Below, piece after piece: positions 9,324-18,232 of a stretch of 64,000 nucleotides of DNA. The notes beneath the pieces are model-generated. The model worked only from the letters and a program-made list of their open reading frames with translations. It was not told the DNA's origin and did not search any database. Source of the stretch: an uncultured Buttiauxella sp. (GTDB taxonomy: Bacteria > Pseudomonadota > Gammaproteobacteria > Enterobacterales > Enterobacteriaceae); NCBI GenBank assembly GCA_946480445.1, contig CAMLJN010000003.1:1-64000 (forward strand), given 5' to 3'. The translations under genes were made by a program, and so were the position numbers. Every line of letters starts with the position of its first letter. Position 1 is the first letter of the stretch.

Positions 9324-10688
9324 TTAATCGCAGGAGACTTTCATCGCCAGTCCACCGCGAGATGTTTCACGGTATTTGGCGTTCATGTCTTTGCCGGTTT
9401 CGTACATGGTTTCGATAACTTTATCGAGGCAAACGCGTGGTTCGCTGGTACGGCGCAGCGCCATACGTGCGGCATTGACCGCTTTCACCGCGGCAATAGC
9501 GTTTCGCTCAATACAAGGCACCTGAACCTGGCCTGCAACCGGGTCGCAGGTTAAGCCCAGATTATGCTCCATGCCGATTTCCGCCGCGATGCAAACCTGG
9601 GCTGGGCTTGCGCCCAGCAGTTCAGCCAGCCCGGCTGCCGCCATCGAACAGGCCACGCCGACTTCACCCTGGCAACCGACTTCAGCGCCGGAGATCGAGG
9701 CGTTCATTTTATACAGCGAACCAATAGCACCTGCCGCCAGGAAATAACGCGCGCAGGAGTTTGCATTCACTTCGCGGATGAACTTGTCGTAATAAGCCAG
9801 CACCGCAGGCACGATACCGCAGGCGCCGTTTGTTGGCGCGGTAACCACACGGCCACCGGCGGCGTTCTCTTCATTTACCGCAAGGGCAAACATATTGATC
9901 CAGTCAACCACAGCCATCGGATCGGCGTTATTTTTGTCGCTGCTGACCAGCATTCTACGCAGTGCCGCCGCGCGACGTGGGACACGCATTTTGCCCGGCA
10001 GTACGCCTTCGGTAGTAATGCCGCGTTCTATACCGTTGCGCATAACGAACCAGACGTTGGCGAAGTGTTCGTCGATCTCGGCCTGCGTGCGCATCGCGCG
10101 CTCGTTCTGCATCATCAGGCCAGAAAGTGACAGTCCGGTGGCATCGCAGTGCCTGCGCAGGTCGGCGGCGCTTTTGTACGGGTAAGGCACGGCAATCTGC
10201 TGGGTATCTTCCACCCCAAAATGCGCTTCATCGACGATAAACCCGCCGCCGATGGAGTAATAAGTTTGGCTATACAGGACCTTATCGCCTGCCATGGCGG
10301 TAATGCGCATCCCGTTTTCGTGCAGCGAGAGATTATCCGAATGGAAGTTCATGCAGCTGTCCACCGGAAACTCGACTTCGTGCTCGCCGTTAGCCAGCAG
10401 CAGGCGGCCGTGGGTATTTACATCCTGAATAAAGTGCGGGATAGCGTCGATATCCACGGTATCCGGGAGGTTACCCGCAAGCCCCATGATAATCGCGATA
10501 TCGGTGTGGTGGCCTTTACCGGTTAACGACAGCGAGCCGTAAACGTCCACGATGACGCGGGTAACGTCATGCAAAATACCCTGTGCGATTAAATCATCGG
10601 CGAATTGTTTGCCCGCTTTCATCGGGCCGACGGTATGGGAGCTTGAAGGACCAATACCGATTTTGAAAATGTCGAATACGCTAATCAT
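9324..10688 (-). CDS. sdaB: L-serine dehydratase 2
   Basis: This iron-sulfur enzyme deaminates L-serine to pyruvate and ammonia. Its 454 residues match E. coli SdaB throughout. The N-terminal beta domain starts MISVFDIFKIGIGPSSSHTVGPM. The C-terminal alpha domain holds the cysteines expected for the [4Fe-4S] cluster in NGACGIVPAV, EVGCQGEVGVACS and LTCDPVAG. It is the second gene of the sdaC-sdaB operon, about 85 bases after sdaC with a hairpin between them. Confidence 0.97.
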   Translation of the reverse strand: MISVFDIFKIGIGPSSSHTVGPMKAGKQFADDLIAQGILHDVTRVIVDVYGSLSLTGKGHHTDIAIIMGLAGNLPDTVDIDAIPHFIQDVNTHGRLLLANGEHEVEFPVDSCMNFHSDNLSLHENGMRITAMAGDKVLYSQTYYSIGGGFIVDEAHFGVEDTQQIAVPYPYKSAADLRRHCDATGLSLSGLMMQNERAMRTQAEIDEHFANVWFVMRNGIERGITTEGVLPGKMRVPRRAAALRRMLVSSDKNNADPMAVVDWINMFALAVNEENAAGGRVVTAPTNGACGIVPAVLAYYDKFIREVNANSCARYFLAAGAIGSLYKMNASISGAEVGCQGEVGVACSMAAAGLAELLGASPAQVCIAAEIGMEHNLGLTCDPVAGQVQVPCIERNAIAAVKAVNAARMALRRTSEPRVCLDKVIETMYETGKDMNAKYRETSRGGLAMKVSCD

Positions 10689-10725
10689 GATGAATCCATT
10701 GCGTGAGTGACTTGAAGAAGGGGAG

Positions 10726-10751
10726 AACCGCCCGCAGAAAGCAGGCGGTTT
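10726..10751 (-). terminator. Hairpin between sdaC and sdaB
   Basis: The arms aaccgcc/ggcggtt form an intercistronic hairpin just after the sdaC stop. No T-run follows on the minus strand, so it more likely stabilises the upstream mRNA or lowers expression of sdaB than stops transcription fully. Confidence 0.5.
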
Positions 10752-10772
10752 AAAGCTACTCGTCGAGCTGAA

Positions 10773-12062
10773 TTAGCTGAACAGAGAGTAAGAGATGGCG
10801 GAGATAGCAATCAGGCCCATGATAACAACAAACACGTTGCTGATATGACCGCTGTATTTACGCATGGCCGGGACTTTCTGAATCGCGTACATCGGCATCA
10901 GGAACAGGATCATCGCGATAACCGGGCCGCCCAGGGTTTCAATCATGCCCAGGATGCTTGGGTTCAGGGTGGCAACCAGCCAGGTGGTGACCAGCATGAA
11001 GAGCGCGGTGATGCGGTTCAGCTTGTTGATTTCAATGCTTTTGCCTTTACCGCGCAGGGTTTTAATCACCATACCGTTAAAGCCTTCACGCGCGCCTAAG
11101 TAGTGGCCGAGGAAGGATTTGGTAATAGCAACAATCGCGATGATTGGCGCCATCCAGGCAATGATCGGGGCGTTAAAGTGGTTAGCCAGGTAAGACAGAA
11201 TAGAGATGTTCTGTGCCTTTGCTTCAGCCAGGTTCGCCGGTGTCAGGCTCAGGACGCAGCTGAACACGAAGAACATTACGGTCAGCACCATCATGATGTG
11301 AGCGAAAGCCAGGATGCGGGAGCATTTCTTCTCGGCTGCATCGCCGTACTCTTCACGCTTGGCAACCGCGAAAGAAGAGATGATAGGCGAGTGGTTAAAC
11401 GAGAACACCATCACCGGAATCGCCAGCCACAGGGTCATCCACAGGCCGGTACCGGTCGCAGGCGTCGCGCTGAAGGACAGGGTTTCGAAGATCGCACCGC
11501 TCCAGTTGGGAATCAGGTACAGCGCCAGCAGCATCAGAGCGATAACGAACGGGAAGACCAGGATGCTCATCGCCTTAACGATCATTTGTTCACCGAAACG
11601 AACGATAGTCATCATGCCGACGATCAGAATCAGGGACAGAATGGCACGCGGAGGTGAAACCATGCCCAGCTGGTGGGTAATAAAGCTGTCTACGGTGTTG
11701 GTGATCGCCACGCTGTAAACCAGCAGGATTGGGTAAATCGCGAAGAAGTAGAGCAGGGTAATCAGCTTACCTGCGCCCACGCCAAAGTGTTCTTCAACAA
11801 CTTCAGTGATGTCTTCGCCCGGGTTTTTACCGGACAGCACAAAGCGGGTTAAGCCACGGTGTGCAAAGTAGGTCATTGGGAAGGCCAGGACCGCCATAAT
11901 CAGCAGGGGGATCAGGCCGCCTACGCCGGCGTTAATCGGCAGGAACAGCACGCCGGCACCGATAGCGGTGCCGTACAGGCCCAGCATCCACATGGTGTCA
12001 GACTTGCGCCAGGAACTTTTTGTCTCGACAGAGGCAATACTGCCGGTTTGAGTGGTATCCAT
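10773..12062 (-). CDS. sdaC: Serine/H+ symporter SdaC
   Basis: SdaC is an inner-membrane serine importer of the HAAAP family with about eleven membrane segments. The start [10 protein letters not shown] gives 429 residues, exactly the E. coli length, and follows a good GGAG site. The open frame runs 14 codons upstream, but those residues are absent from the family. The segment [23 protein letters not shown] is typical. It forms an operon with sdaB, so uptake and deamination of serine are coupled. A long leader of some 500-600 bases lies upstream. Confidence 0.96.
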   Translation of the reverse strand: MDTTQTGSIASVETKSSWRKSDTMWMLGLYGTAIGAGVLFLPINAGVGGLIPLLIMAVLAFPMTYFAHRGLTRFVLSGKNPGEDITEVVEEHFGVGAGKLITLLYFFAIYPILLVYSVAITNTVDSFITHQLGMVSPPRAILSLILIVGMMTIVRFGEQMIVKAMSILVFPFVIALMLLALYLIPNWSGAIFETLSFSATPATGTGLWMTLWLAIPVMVFSFNHSPIISSFAVAKREEYGDAAEKKCSRILAFAHIMMVLTVMFFVFSCVLSLTPANLAEAKAQNISILSYLANHFNAPIIAWMAPIIAIVAITKSFLGHYLGAREGFNGMVIKTLRGKGKSIEINKLNRITALFMLVTTWLVATLNPSILGMIETLGGPVIAMILFLMPMYAIQKVPAMRKYSGHISNVFVVIMGLIAISAISYSLFS

Positions 12063-12488
12063 CAACTTCTCCAGGAGAGCATATTTGTGCAAAATTTCAG
12101 TCATTAACGATGCTTATCGTCTGACCGATGAAACTAAATTCTGTGTATGGGCGTTTTTATAGTAATTTTTACCCGTAACTATTGGCGGGCGGAAAGATAC
12201 AGTTAAGTCATCAATCTATCAGTGATCGCGATCCCAATTGCAAGAATCCACCATTTGCATGGTTATTGCCGATATTTCACCCTGCTTGAGATCTTCAGAG
12301 CAGTATTTAAGCGCGCGAAGATTACCATCTACAAAAGATACGATAAATTAGCCACTGATAAATAACTCGTTTTTCCCTACATATAGACGCTTAAACAACA
12401 TTTTATTCAGATAATTTTTCGCAGGTCGCAACCTTTGACGGGGAATTTTACCGAACGCAATGGTTTGCTCGGTCGAGGGCACAGGCCG

Positions 12489-12516
12489 AAAAAAAAGAGC
12501 GACGTTTGTCGCCCTT
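12489..12516 (-). terminator. Rho-independent terminator on the minus strand (ppnN)
   Basis: On the minus strand the stem agggcgac/gtcgctct with a 4-base loop is followed by eight T. It lies about 190 bases after the ppnN stop, so the ppnN transcript probably runs through the other hairpins to this point. The stem resembles that of the hairpin at 12655-12678. Confidence 0.7.
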
Positions 12517-12525
12517 AGGTTGCTG

Positions 12526-12561
12526 ACAAAGAAGGAAAAAGCGTGGTTTTTCCTTCTTTGT
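12526..12561. repeat. Perfect 15-base inverted repeat
   Basis: The arms acaaagaaggaaaaa and tttttccttctttgt are perfectly complementary around the 6-base loop gcgtgg. On both strands the stem starts or ends in purine or T runs, so it could be a terminator-like hairpin or part of a small RNA. I know no named element here. Confidence 0.7.
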
Positions 12562-12572
12562 GGTGAGTTGCC

Positions 12573-12604
12573 GAAAATCAACGAATTGATTTTCCTTGTT
12601 TTTT
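12573..12604 (+). terminator. AT-rich hairpin with T-run, plus orientation
   Basis: The stem gaaaatca/tgattttc is followed four bases later by six T on the plus strand. No plus-strand gene lies upstream in this gap. Its core AAAATCAAYGAATTGATTTT occurs again at 58075-58094, so it may be a repeat rather than a terminator. Confidence 0.4.
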
Positions 12605-12654
12605 ATTCGGTGTTATCTGCTCGTTCTACGAGAAGATGAGGTAAGGCATCAGTC

Positions 12655-12678
12655 TAAGGGCGACATTTGTCGCCCTTA
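12655..12678. repeat. Perfect 10-base inverted repeat next to ppnN
   Basis: The arms taagggcgac/gtcgccctta enclose the loop attt. The element begins 25 bases after the ppnN stop. It lacks a T-run and closely resembles the terminator stem at 12496-12516, as if one had arisen by duplication of the other. Confidence 0.6.
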
Positions 12679-12702
12679 TCGTCCCTGGATGAGGAGAGGA
12701 AA

Positions 12703-14067
12703 TCAGGTGCAGATTTCGTAGCAGGGAATGTAGGCGCTGCCCGGCAGCTTCATACGATGCTGAGCCACAAAGCCCTGGAGCAGATCGTCCATGCGCTTCA
12801 TCATTTGCGCATCGCCGTGGATCTTGTACGGCCCGTATTTTTCGATGGCCTGAATACCCGCTTCTTTTACGTTGCCTGCGACAATGCCCGAGAAGGCCCG
12901 GCGCAAAGAGGCCGCCAGTTTTTCCGCCGGCTGATCCGGGTAGAGTTTGAGGTTCGCCATGTTTTCATGGCTTGGCTCAAACGGCATCTGCAAATCCTGA
13001 GCGATGCGAATTGACCAGTTGAAGCTATAAGCATCGCCGGTTTCACGGCGGTTCTCTTTCACCTGCGGCATGGCCTTTTTCATCAGACGAGCCACTTCCG
13101 GTGCATCATCAATGATGATTTTGTAGTGGCGACGAGCCTGCTCGCCGACGGTGTTGACGATAAACTCATCCAGCACGCGGAAATAGTTTTCGCTCTCTTT
13201 TGGGCCGGTAAGGATCAGCGGCAGAACCTGGTCCTGGTTGTGCGGATTCATCAGGATGCCCAGCAGATAAAGCAGTTCCTCCGCTGTACCGACGCCGCCC
13301 GGGAAGATAATGATGCCGTGAGCGATACGGACAAAGGCCTCAAGGCGCTTTTCAATATCCGGCATAATAATCAGCTCGTTAACCAGCGGGTTAGGGGGTT
13401 CAGCGGCGATGATGGACGGTTCCGTCAGGCCGATAAAACGCCCGTCTTTATAGCGCTGCTGCGCGTGACCGACGGCGGCACCTTTCATCGGGGCCTCCAT
13501 CGCGCCCGGGCCACAACCGGTGCAGATATTCAGCTCGCGCAGGCCCAGCTGGGTGCCAACACGGCGCGCATACAGATATTCATTTTCGTTGATCGAGTGC
13601 CCACCCCAGCAAACCACGAGGTTAGGTGCCTCGCCGACGTGCAGGGCGCGGGCGTTACGCAGAATGGAAAACACCATATTGGTGATATGCGAGGAGTCTT
13701 CCAGATCGAGATTCGGGAAGCGGCCTGCGTTCGCGAGCTGACCATTCACAAACAAAATATCGCGTAATACCGCGAAGAGGTTAGCCTGTAAGGCGCGGAT
13801 AATCCGGCCGTCAACAAAGGCCTCATCCGGTGGATTAATGAGTTCGAGTTTGACACCGCGTTCGCGGCGCAGCACGTTGATATCAAAATTCTCAAAGCGT
13901 GAAAGCAGCTCTTTACTGCTGTCGGTCTGGCTGCCTGAATTAAGCACGGCGAGCGAACAGTTACGGAAGAGTTGATAAAGGTCGCTGCTGGCCGTGCTTT
14001 TAAGCATATCGACTTCCAGCTGCGACAACATGTCCATTGAGCCAAGCGGGCTAATATGTGTAATCAA
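12703..14067 (-). CDS. ppnN: Nucleotide 5'-monophosphate nucleosidase PpnN (YgdH)
   Basis: PpnN cleaves purine and pyrimidine nucleoside monophosphates to the base and ribose 5-phosphate; in E. coli (p)ppGpp activates it. The 454 residues equal the E. coli enzyme. A long N-terminal domain is followed by the LOG-type Rossmann core with the catalytic/phosphate motif [11 protein letters not shown] and the sequence [16 protein letters not shown]. Its link to (p)ppGpp connects it functionally with relA further on. It is transcribed alone on the minus strand. Confidence 0.96.
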   Translation of the reverse strand: MITHISPLGSMDMLSQLEVDMLKSTASSDLYQLFRNCSLAVLNSGSQTDSSKELLSRFENFDINVLRRERGVKLELINPPDEAFVDGRIIRALQANLFAVLRDILFVNGQLANAGRFPNLDLEDSSHITNMVFSILRNARALHVGEAPNLVVCWGGHSINENEYLYARRVGTQLGLRELNICTGCGPGAMEAPMKGAAVGHAQQRYKDGRFIGLTEPSIIAAEPPNPLVNELIIMPDIEKRLEAFVRIAHGIIIFPGGVGTAEELLYLLGILMNPHNQDQVLPLILTGPKESENYFRVLDEFIVNTVGEQARRHYKIIIDDAPEVARLMKKAMPQVKENRRETGDAYSFNWSIRIAQDLQMPFEPSHENMANLKLYPDQPAEKLAASLRRAFSGIVAGNVKEAGIQAIEKYGPYKIHGDAQMMKRMDDLLQGFVAQHRMKLPGSAYIPCYEICT

Positions 14068-14183
14068 GTTAACTCCTTACGGAACGAAAAAGTGCCGTTC
14101 ACATTGATTACAATAGCCCTGGCAAGGCGAATTTAACAACCTGAAAACAATAATCCTTTATGCCCTTGCGTAAGCTTTCGCAT

Positions 14184-15026
14184 TTATTGACGAGCCAGAC
14201 GACCGAATGCGGGGTGGAAATCGGTGTTGGTACGCCACGGGTTAATGTCCAGGCCACCGCGACGGGTATAGCGGGCATAAACGCTGAGCGACTGTGGGGC
14301 GCAGAAGCGCTGGATATCATTGAAAATACGCTCCACGCACTGTTCATGGAACTCGTTATGATGGCGGAATGAAACCAGATAGCGCAGCAGCTTTTCGCGG
14401 TTGATTTGCGGGCCACGATAGCGGATTTGCACTGAACCCCAGTCCGGCTGGTGGGTGATCAGGCAGTTAGATTTCAGCAGATGGCTAACCAGCGTTTCTT
14501 CAACGATAGCGTCACCGGCGGCGTCCTCGAGGTAGTCAGCATGAAAATCGTAGCTGTCGATTTCGATGTCCTGTTCGTCGATGCATTCACCGGTAAAGGC
14601 GGCAATTTCCTGGCCTTCCAGCTCGTGCAGGCGGAACAGCACCACGCTGACCTCACCCTGCGCACAGGCGCTCAGATCGCGCTTCAGGGTTTCCTGAACG
14701 CTCTCCCAGTCGCTAAAGCGGGTCTGGTTAAAGCTATTTAAGTAGAGCTTAAAACTTTTCGACTCCACCAGGTTTGCGCTGTTGGCGTCCAGCTGAACAT
14801 GCCCAACGGCAACCTGAGGCAGGCCTCGGGCATTCAGCCAGGAGAGTTCATACAGCGTCCAGATATCGCCGCCGCTAAAAGGCAGGCTGTCTGCGTGCAA
14901 GCCAAGCGGATCGCGGTTCAGGCTGCGGGGCACGGCCTGAAGCAGAGCAGGCTCGTAGGTATCCTGGTAAGCGGTTGGCTTACCCAGCGTCAGGCCGCTA
15001 AGCGCCTGGTGGTTTTCATAAGACAT
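14184..15026 (-). CDS. queF: NADPH-dependent 7-cyano-7-deazaguanine reductase QueF
   Basis: QueF reduces the nitrile preQ0 to the amine preQ1 with two NADPH, a step of queuosine synthesis for tRNA. The 280 residues represent the long, tandem T-fold form (E. coli 282). The substrate-binding block [13 protein letters not shown] starts at residue 88. The nucleophile Cys188 and acid Asp195 stand in [13 protein letters not shown]. QueE, another enzyme of the pathway, is encoded at 36392-37063. It is divergent from syd. Confidence 0.97.
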   Translation of the reverse strand: MSYENHQALSGLTLGKPTAYQDTYEPALLQAVPRSLNRDPLGLHADSLPFSGGDIWTLYELSWLNARGLPQVAVGHVQLDANSANLVESKSFKLYLNSFNQTRFSDWESVQETLKRDLSACAQGEVSVVLFRLHELEGQEIAAFTGECIDEQDIEIDSYDFHADYLEDAAGDAIVEETLVSHLLKSNCLITHQPDWGSVQIRYRGPQINREKLLRYLVSFRHHNEFHEQCVERIFNDIQRFCAPQSLSVYARYTRRGGLDINPWRTNTDFHPAFGRLARQ

Positions 15027-15095
15027 GTGTCACCGAGAGAATGCAGGTACAATTAGCCTTATATTGTACCGCAGCCTTAGGTGAGTGAGAAATTG

Positions 15096-15644
15096 ATGGA
15101 TAACGACGTGCGTCAGGCGCTGGAAACCTTTACGGAGCGTTTTTGCACGCAGTGGCGTGAGCAGACGGGAGGTTGGCCCGCCAGTGAAGAGCTGTACGGT
15201 GTTCCTTCCCCGTGCATTGTGACCACGACCGGCAACGATGTGCGCTGGCAGCCACAGCCTTTTACAACTGAGGAAGATTTAAGCGCCGTTGAGCGCGCGA
15301 TGGAGATTTCCCTGCAGCCGGCGGCCCATCAGTTTTACACCACTCAGCTGGCAGGCGACATGCCAGCACGGGCTGGCAGCCTGGCTTTGACGCTGCTTCA
15401 GGTGTGGAGCGAGGAGGATTTTCGCCGCGTGCAGGAAAATCTTATCGGCCACCTGGTTATGCAGAAGCGTCTGAAACTCTCGCCGACGCTTTTCCTTGCG
15501 ACGACGGAGGATGAGATGGAAGTGGTGTCACTGTGTAATTTAAGTGGCGAAGTGGTGCTGGAGAAAGTAGGGACAAAGAGCCGTACCCCCCTTGCTCCCA
15601 CGCTCGCGGAGTTTCTTTTGGCTCTTGAGCCGCAGGTTATTTAG
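15096..15644 (+). CDS. syd: SecY-interacting protein Syd
   Basis: Syd is a small protein on the cytoplasmic side of the inner membrane that binds SecY and has been proposed to check SecYEG assembly. The ATG chosen gives 182 residues (E. coli 181). An in-frame GTG five codons earlier overlaps the AGGTGAG ribosome-binding site and is less likely. The segments [10 protein letters not shown] and [22 protein letters not shown] are conserved. csrB follows downstream. Confidence 0.95.
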   Translation: MDNDVRQALETFTERFCTQWREQTGGWPASEELYGVPSPCIVTTTGNDVRWQPQPFTTEEDLSAVERAMEISLQPAAHQFYTTQLAGDMPARAGSLALTLLQVWSEEDFRRVQENLIGHLVMQKRLKLSPTLFLATTEDEMEVVSLCNLSGEVVLEKVGTKSRTPLAPTLAEFLLALEPQVI

Positions 15645-15664
15645 TGGCGCAAGTCTGCGAGGCG

Positions 15665-15682
15665 TGTGAGAGATCTCTTACA
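15665..15682. promoter_or_regulatory. Probable UvrY (SirA/GacA) box upstream of csrB
   Basis: TGTGAG-N6-CTTACA matches the GacA-family consensus TGTAAG-N6-CTTACA at 11 of 12 positions. It lies about 190 bases before the csrB start, near where UvrY binds in E. coli. A weaker half-matching copy (TGTGAG-N6-CTAACT) follows at 15688-15705. UvrY is the response partner of BarA, whose gene is in this window. Confidence 0.7.
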
Positions 15683-15854
15683 CAGGCTGTGAGAGATCGC
15701 TAACTTTTTGGCAGGTATTGGCTGACTCTCTGTTTTTTATTTTGATATTAATCAATAAGTTAAATTAATTCTGTTGCGCTTTCAAATGAAGGCAGTGCGG
15801 AACTTACTCTTAGGGTGCCTTGTCAGAGGCGGCTAAATAATAGATTCTATATTC

Positions 15855-16228
15855 ATCGACAGGGAGTCGGGTAGTGAAGGCGATGTCAGGATGATGTCAC
15901 TTCATGAAGGAGTGGAACACACCGGGATGGTGTTACAAGGAAGGCTTCGGGAAGAAGCAAGGAAGACTCTGGATGAGTGATGGACACCTCCAGGATGGAG
16001 AATGAGAGCCGAATCAGGATGATCGGTGGGTCTGGAAGGCCAAGGGATTTCGCGTCAGGATGATGCAGGACACCAGCAGGATGTTGGTTGCAGGATGCGT
16101 GTACGAGGGATTGTAGGTCAGGAGACCGTAGGACAAAGTTGTCAAGGATGAGCAGGGAGCACTAAAAGTAGCAGGATTAGCTGCGAAACGAACCGGGAGC
16201 ACTGTGTATACAGTGCTCCCTTTTTTTA
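15855..16228 (+). ncRNA. csrB: CsrB small RNA (CsrA antagonist)
   Basis: CsrB sequesters the RNA-binding regulator CsrA. The gene starts (A)TCGACAGGGAGTC as in E. coli, carries about 25 GGA triplets, many within AGGATG or CAGGA loops, and keeps the blocks ggacacctccaggatggag and gttgtcaaggatgagcaggg. It ends in the strong terminator gggagcactg/cagtgctccc plus a T-run. Length is about 374 bases (E. coli 369). The position between syd and yqcC is the conserved one. Confidence 0.97.
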
Positions 16229-16297
16229 TGCCTTTTTTCCGCGCGCCGAAGAAGTGGTATGCTTGCCGGCTTCTTTTGACTGACGTATGAGGTTTTC

Positions 16298-16627
16298 ATG
16301 GAACGCCATGCGCTGGTACGCCAGCATTTACACGCCATCGAACAGGTTTTACGTGACCACCAGCTTTGGCAGGGAGTGGCTCCGCAGCCTGCCGCGTTTG
16401 ACAGCACGCAGCCGTTTTGCATGGACACGCTGGAGCCGCACGAGTGGTTGCAGTGGGTTTTGATCCCCCGGATGCACGCGCTGATTGACAGCGCTCAGCC
16501 GCTGCCCGACAGTTTTGCTATTGCACCCTATTATGAAATGGCGCTGGATGCCGCCCACGTTGGCCGTGAGCCGCTGCTGGCCGCTCTGCAAGAGCTTGAT
16601 GTGCTGTTTGCGGGTCCGGCGGACTGA
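16298..16627 (+). CDS. yqcC: YqcC family protein
   Basis: A 109-residue cytoplasmic protein of the YqcC (DUF446) family with unknown function, largely helical. The sequence EPHEWLQWVLIPRMHALID is typical. The stop codon overlaps the truC start by one base (TGATG), so the two are translationally coupled. Confidence 0.95.
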   Translation: MERHALVRQHLHAIEQVLRDHQLWQGVAPQPAAFDSTQPFCMDTLEPHEWLQWVLIPRMHALIDSAQPLPDSFAIAPYYEMALDAAHVGREPLLAALQELDVLFAGPAD

Positions 16628-17409
16628 TGCTGGATATCATTTATCAGGACGAATGGCTGGTTGCGGTGAATAAACCTTCCGGCTGGCTGGTGCACCGTAG
16701 CTGGCTCGACAGACACGAAAAAGTGTTTGTTATGCAAACCGTGCGCGATCAAATCGGTAAGCATGTCTTCACCGTTCATCGCCTGGACAGGCCTACTTCT
16801 GGGGTGCTCCTGATGGGGCTTTCCAGCGAAGTGGGGCGTCTGTTATCCCAGCAGTTCGAAAATCATCAGATTCAGAAACGCTATCACGCCATCACGCGTG
16901 GCTGGCTTGAGGGTGACGAGGTGCTCGATTACCCGCTGATCGAAGAGCTGGACAAAATCGCCGATAAGCACGCAAGCCAGGAGAGAACGCCCCAGCCTGC
17001 GGTCACGCACTATCGAGGCCTGGCGACGGTAGAGATGCCGGTGCCTGCAGGACGTTACCCGACGGCGCGCTACAGCCTTGTGGAGCTGGCCCCCCAAACG
17101 GGCCGCAAGCATCAGCTTCGTCGTCACCTTTCGCATCTCCGGCACCCTATCATTGGGGATTCTAAACACGGCGATTTGCGCCAGAACCGCGCGGCGGCGG
17201 AGCATTTCGGCTGCCAGCGCCTGATGCTGCACGCAAGCCACCTCGAGCTGAGCCATCCGGTAACCGGCGAGCCGTTAACCCTGAAGGCTGAGCTTGACGA
17301 CACCTGGATGCAGGTGATGTCACAATTCGGCTGGCGCGGCAGGCTAGGCGATATTGAAAAGGTTGAGTTTGCCGCAGGCAATCGTCAGGATGAGATTCAG
17401 GAATCCTAA
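16627..17409 (+). CDS. truC: tRNA pseudouridine synthase C (U65)
   Basis: TruC isomerises U65 to pseudouridine in the acceptor stem of certain tRNAs. It is a RluA-family synthase of 260 residues. The catalytic Asp54 stands in the motif VHRLDRPTSGVLLMG, and the C-terminal block TGRKHQLRRHLSHLRHPIIGDSKHG is intact. It is the middle gene of the yqcC-truC-yqcA operon. Confidence 0.96.
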   Translation: MLDIIYQDEWLVAVNKPSGWLVHRSWLDRHEKVFVMQTVRDQIGKHVFTVHRLDRPTSGVLLMGLSSEVGRLLSQQFENHQIQKRYHAITRGWLEGDEVLDYPLIEELDKIADKHASQERTPQPAVTHYRGLATVEMPVPAGRYPTARYSLVELAPQTGRKHQLRRHLSHLRHPIIGDSKHGDLRQNRAAAEHFGCQRLMLHASHLELSHPVTGEPLTLKAELDDTWMQVMSQFGWRGRLGDIEKVEFAAGNRQDEIQES

Positions 17410-17425
17410 ATCAGAGAGTTAAAAG

Positions 17426-17875
17426 ATGGCTGAAGTCGGAATTTTTGTTGGCACCATGTATGGAAACTCGCTGCTGGTGGCTGAAGAAGCCGAGGCGATA
17501 CTGAAAAAGGAAGGCCATCAGGCCCGGGTTTTTGAAGACCCGCAGCTGTCTGACTGGCAAAGCTATCGCCAACACTATGTGCTGGTGGTGACCTCGACGA
17601 CCGGCCAGGGAGATTTACCGGACAGCATCGTGCCGCTGTTCCAGGCTATTAAAGATGAGGTGGGTTATCAGCCGGAGCTACGCTACGGGCTGATTGCGCT
17701 GGGAGACAGCAATTACGAGCATTTCTGCGGCGGCGGCAAGCAGTTTGATGCCCTGTTGCAGGAGCAGGGGGCAACCCGCATCGGCAGCGTACTGACTATT
17801 GACGCCAACGATCATCCTGAACCTGAAGCGGTTTCCAACCCCTGGGTGACAAATTGGGCCGCTCTCCTGAGCTAA
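17426..17875 (+). CDS. yqcA: Flavodoxin YqcA
   Basis: This 149-residue flavodoxin-like protein binds FMN. The phosphate-binding loop is [16 protein letters not shown] near residue 8 and the isoalloxazine contacts are in the [11 protein letters not shown] and [17 protein letters not shown] segments. It lies 16 bases after truC with an AGAG site and is probably in the same operon. The electron partner is unknown. Confidence 0.95.
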   Translation: MAEVGIFVGTMYGNSLLVAEEAEAILKKEGHQARVFEDPQLSDWQSYRQHYVLVVTSTTGQGDLPDSIVPLFQAIKDEVGYQPELRYGLIALGDSNYEHFCGGGKQFDALLQEQGATRIGSVLTIDANDHPEPEAVSNPWVTNWAALLS

Positions 17876-17881
17876 ATCCTC

Positions 17882-17974
17882 CGGGCGGATGGCATTTGTG
17901 CTTATCCGCTTTCCCTTCCTGATACGATGAAATCCTCCTGATATTGTTGTCGGATAAGCGCAGCGCTATCCGAC
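17882..17974. repeat. Two REP-like palindromes (yqcA-gudP gap)
   Basis: The first imperfect palindrome has GCGGAT and ATCCGC arms at 17884-17908. The second, at 17949-17974, reads GTCGGATAAGCGC against GCGCTATCCGAC, which is typical of enterobacterial REP sequences. Both lie directly after yqcA. Confidence 0.65.
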
Positions 17975-18232
17975 CTCTTCCCCTGCGCTACAAAATTCGT
18001 GAACCATCCCCCAGCGTCATGGACAGAAGCCAAAAACTGTTCTTTTTATGAGCTTTAAACTTGTGTCATTGCACGATGAGACAGGCTATTGACCTCCTTA
18101 TACTTTCCCTCGGTGAAATAACAAACCGCAGAAGCCCGCGTGAACACTCGCGCCACGACACAAAAATACTGCGGAAAAACCTAAGTCTCGTTCCCGTTAC
18201 CCTACAAACGCTGTTTAGTGCAGGAGTGCATC
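17975..18232 (+). other. Promoter-side gap before gudP
   Basis: No gene is supported here. The region must hold the gudP promoter and, by analogy with E. coli, a CdaR site, but I could not pin either down. A 61-codon frame starting at 18061 runs into gudP in a different frame and has no recognisable content. Confidence 0.4.

Larger units (their letters stand above)
12063..12702. other. Long non-coding gap between sdaC and ppnN
   Basis: This gap of 640 bases carries no convincing gene. Its sdaC-proximal half is AT-rich and should hold the sdaC promoter. The ppnN-proximal part holds four inverted repeats within 190 bases (listed separately). A 77-codon open frame on the minus strand at 12348-12581 crosses two of these hairpins and looks like chance. 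Confidence 0.6.

Noticed and set aside
12348-12581. 77-codon minus-strand frame in the ppnN-sdaC gap
   Set aside because: It crosses the terminator and the 15-base inverted repeat, has no good ribosome-binding site and no family match.
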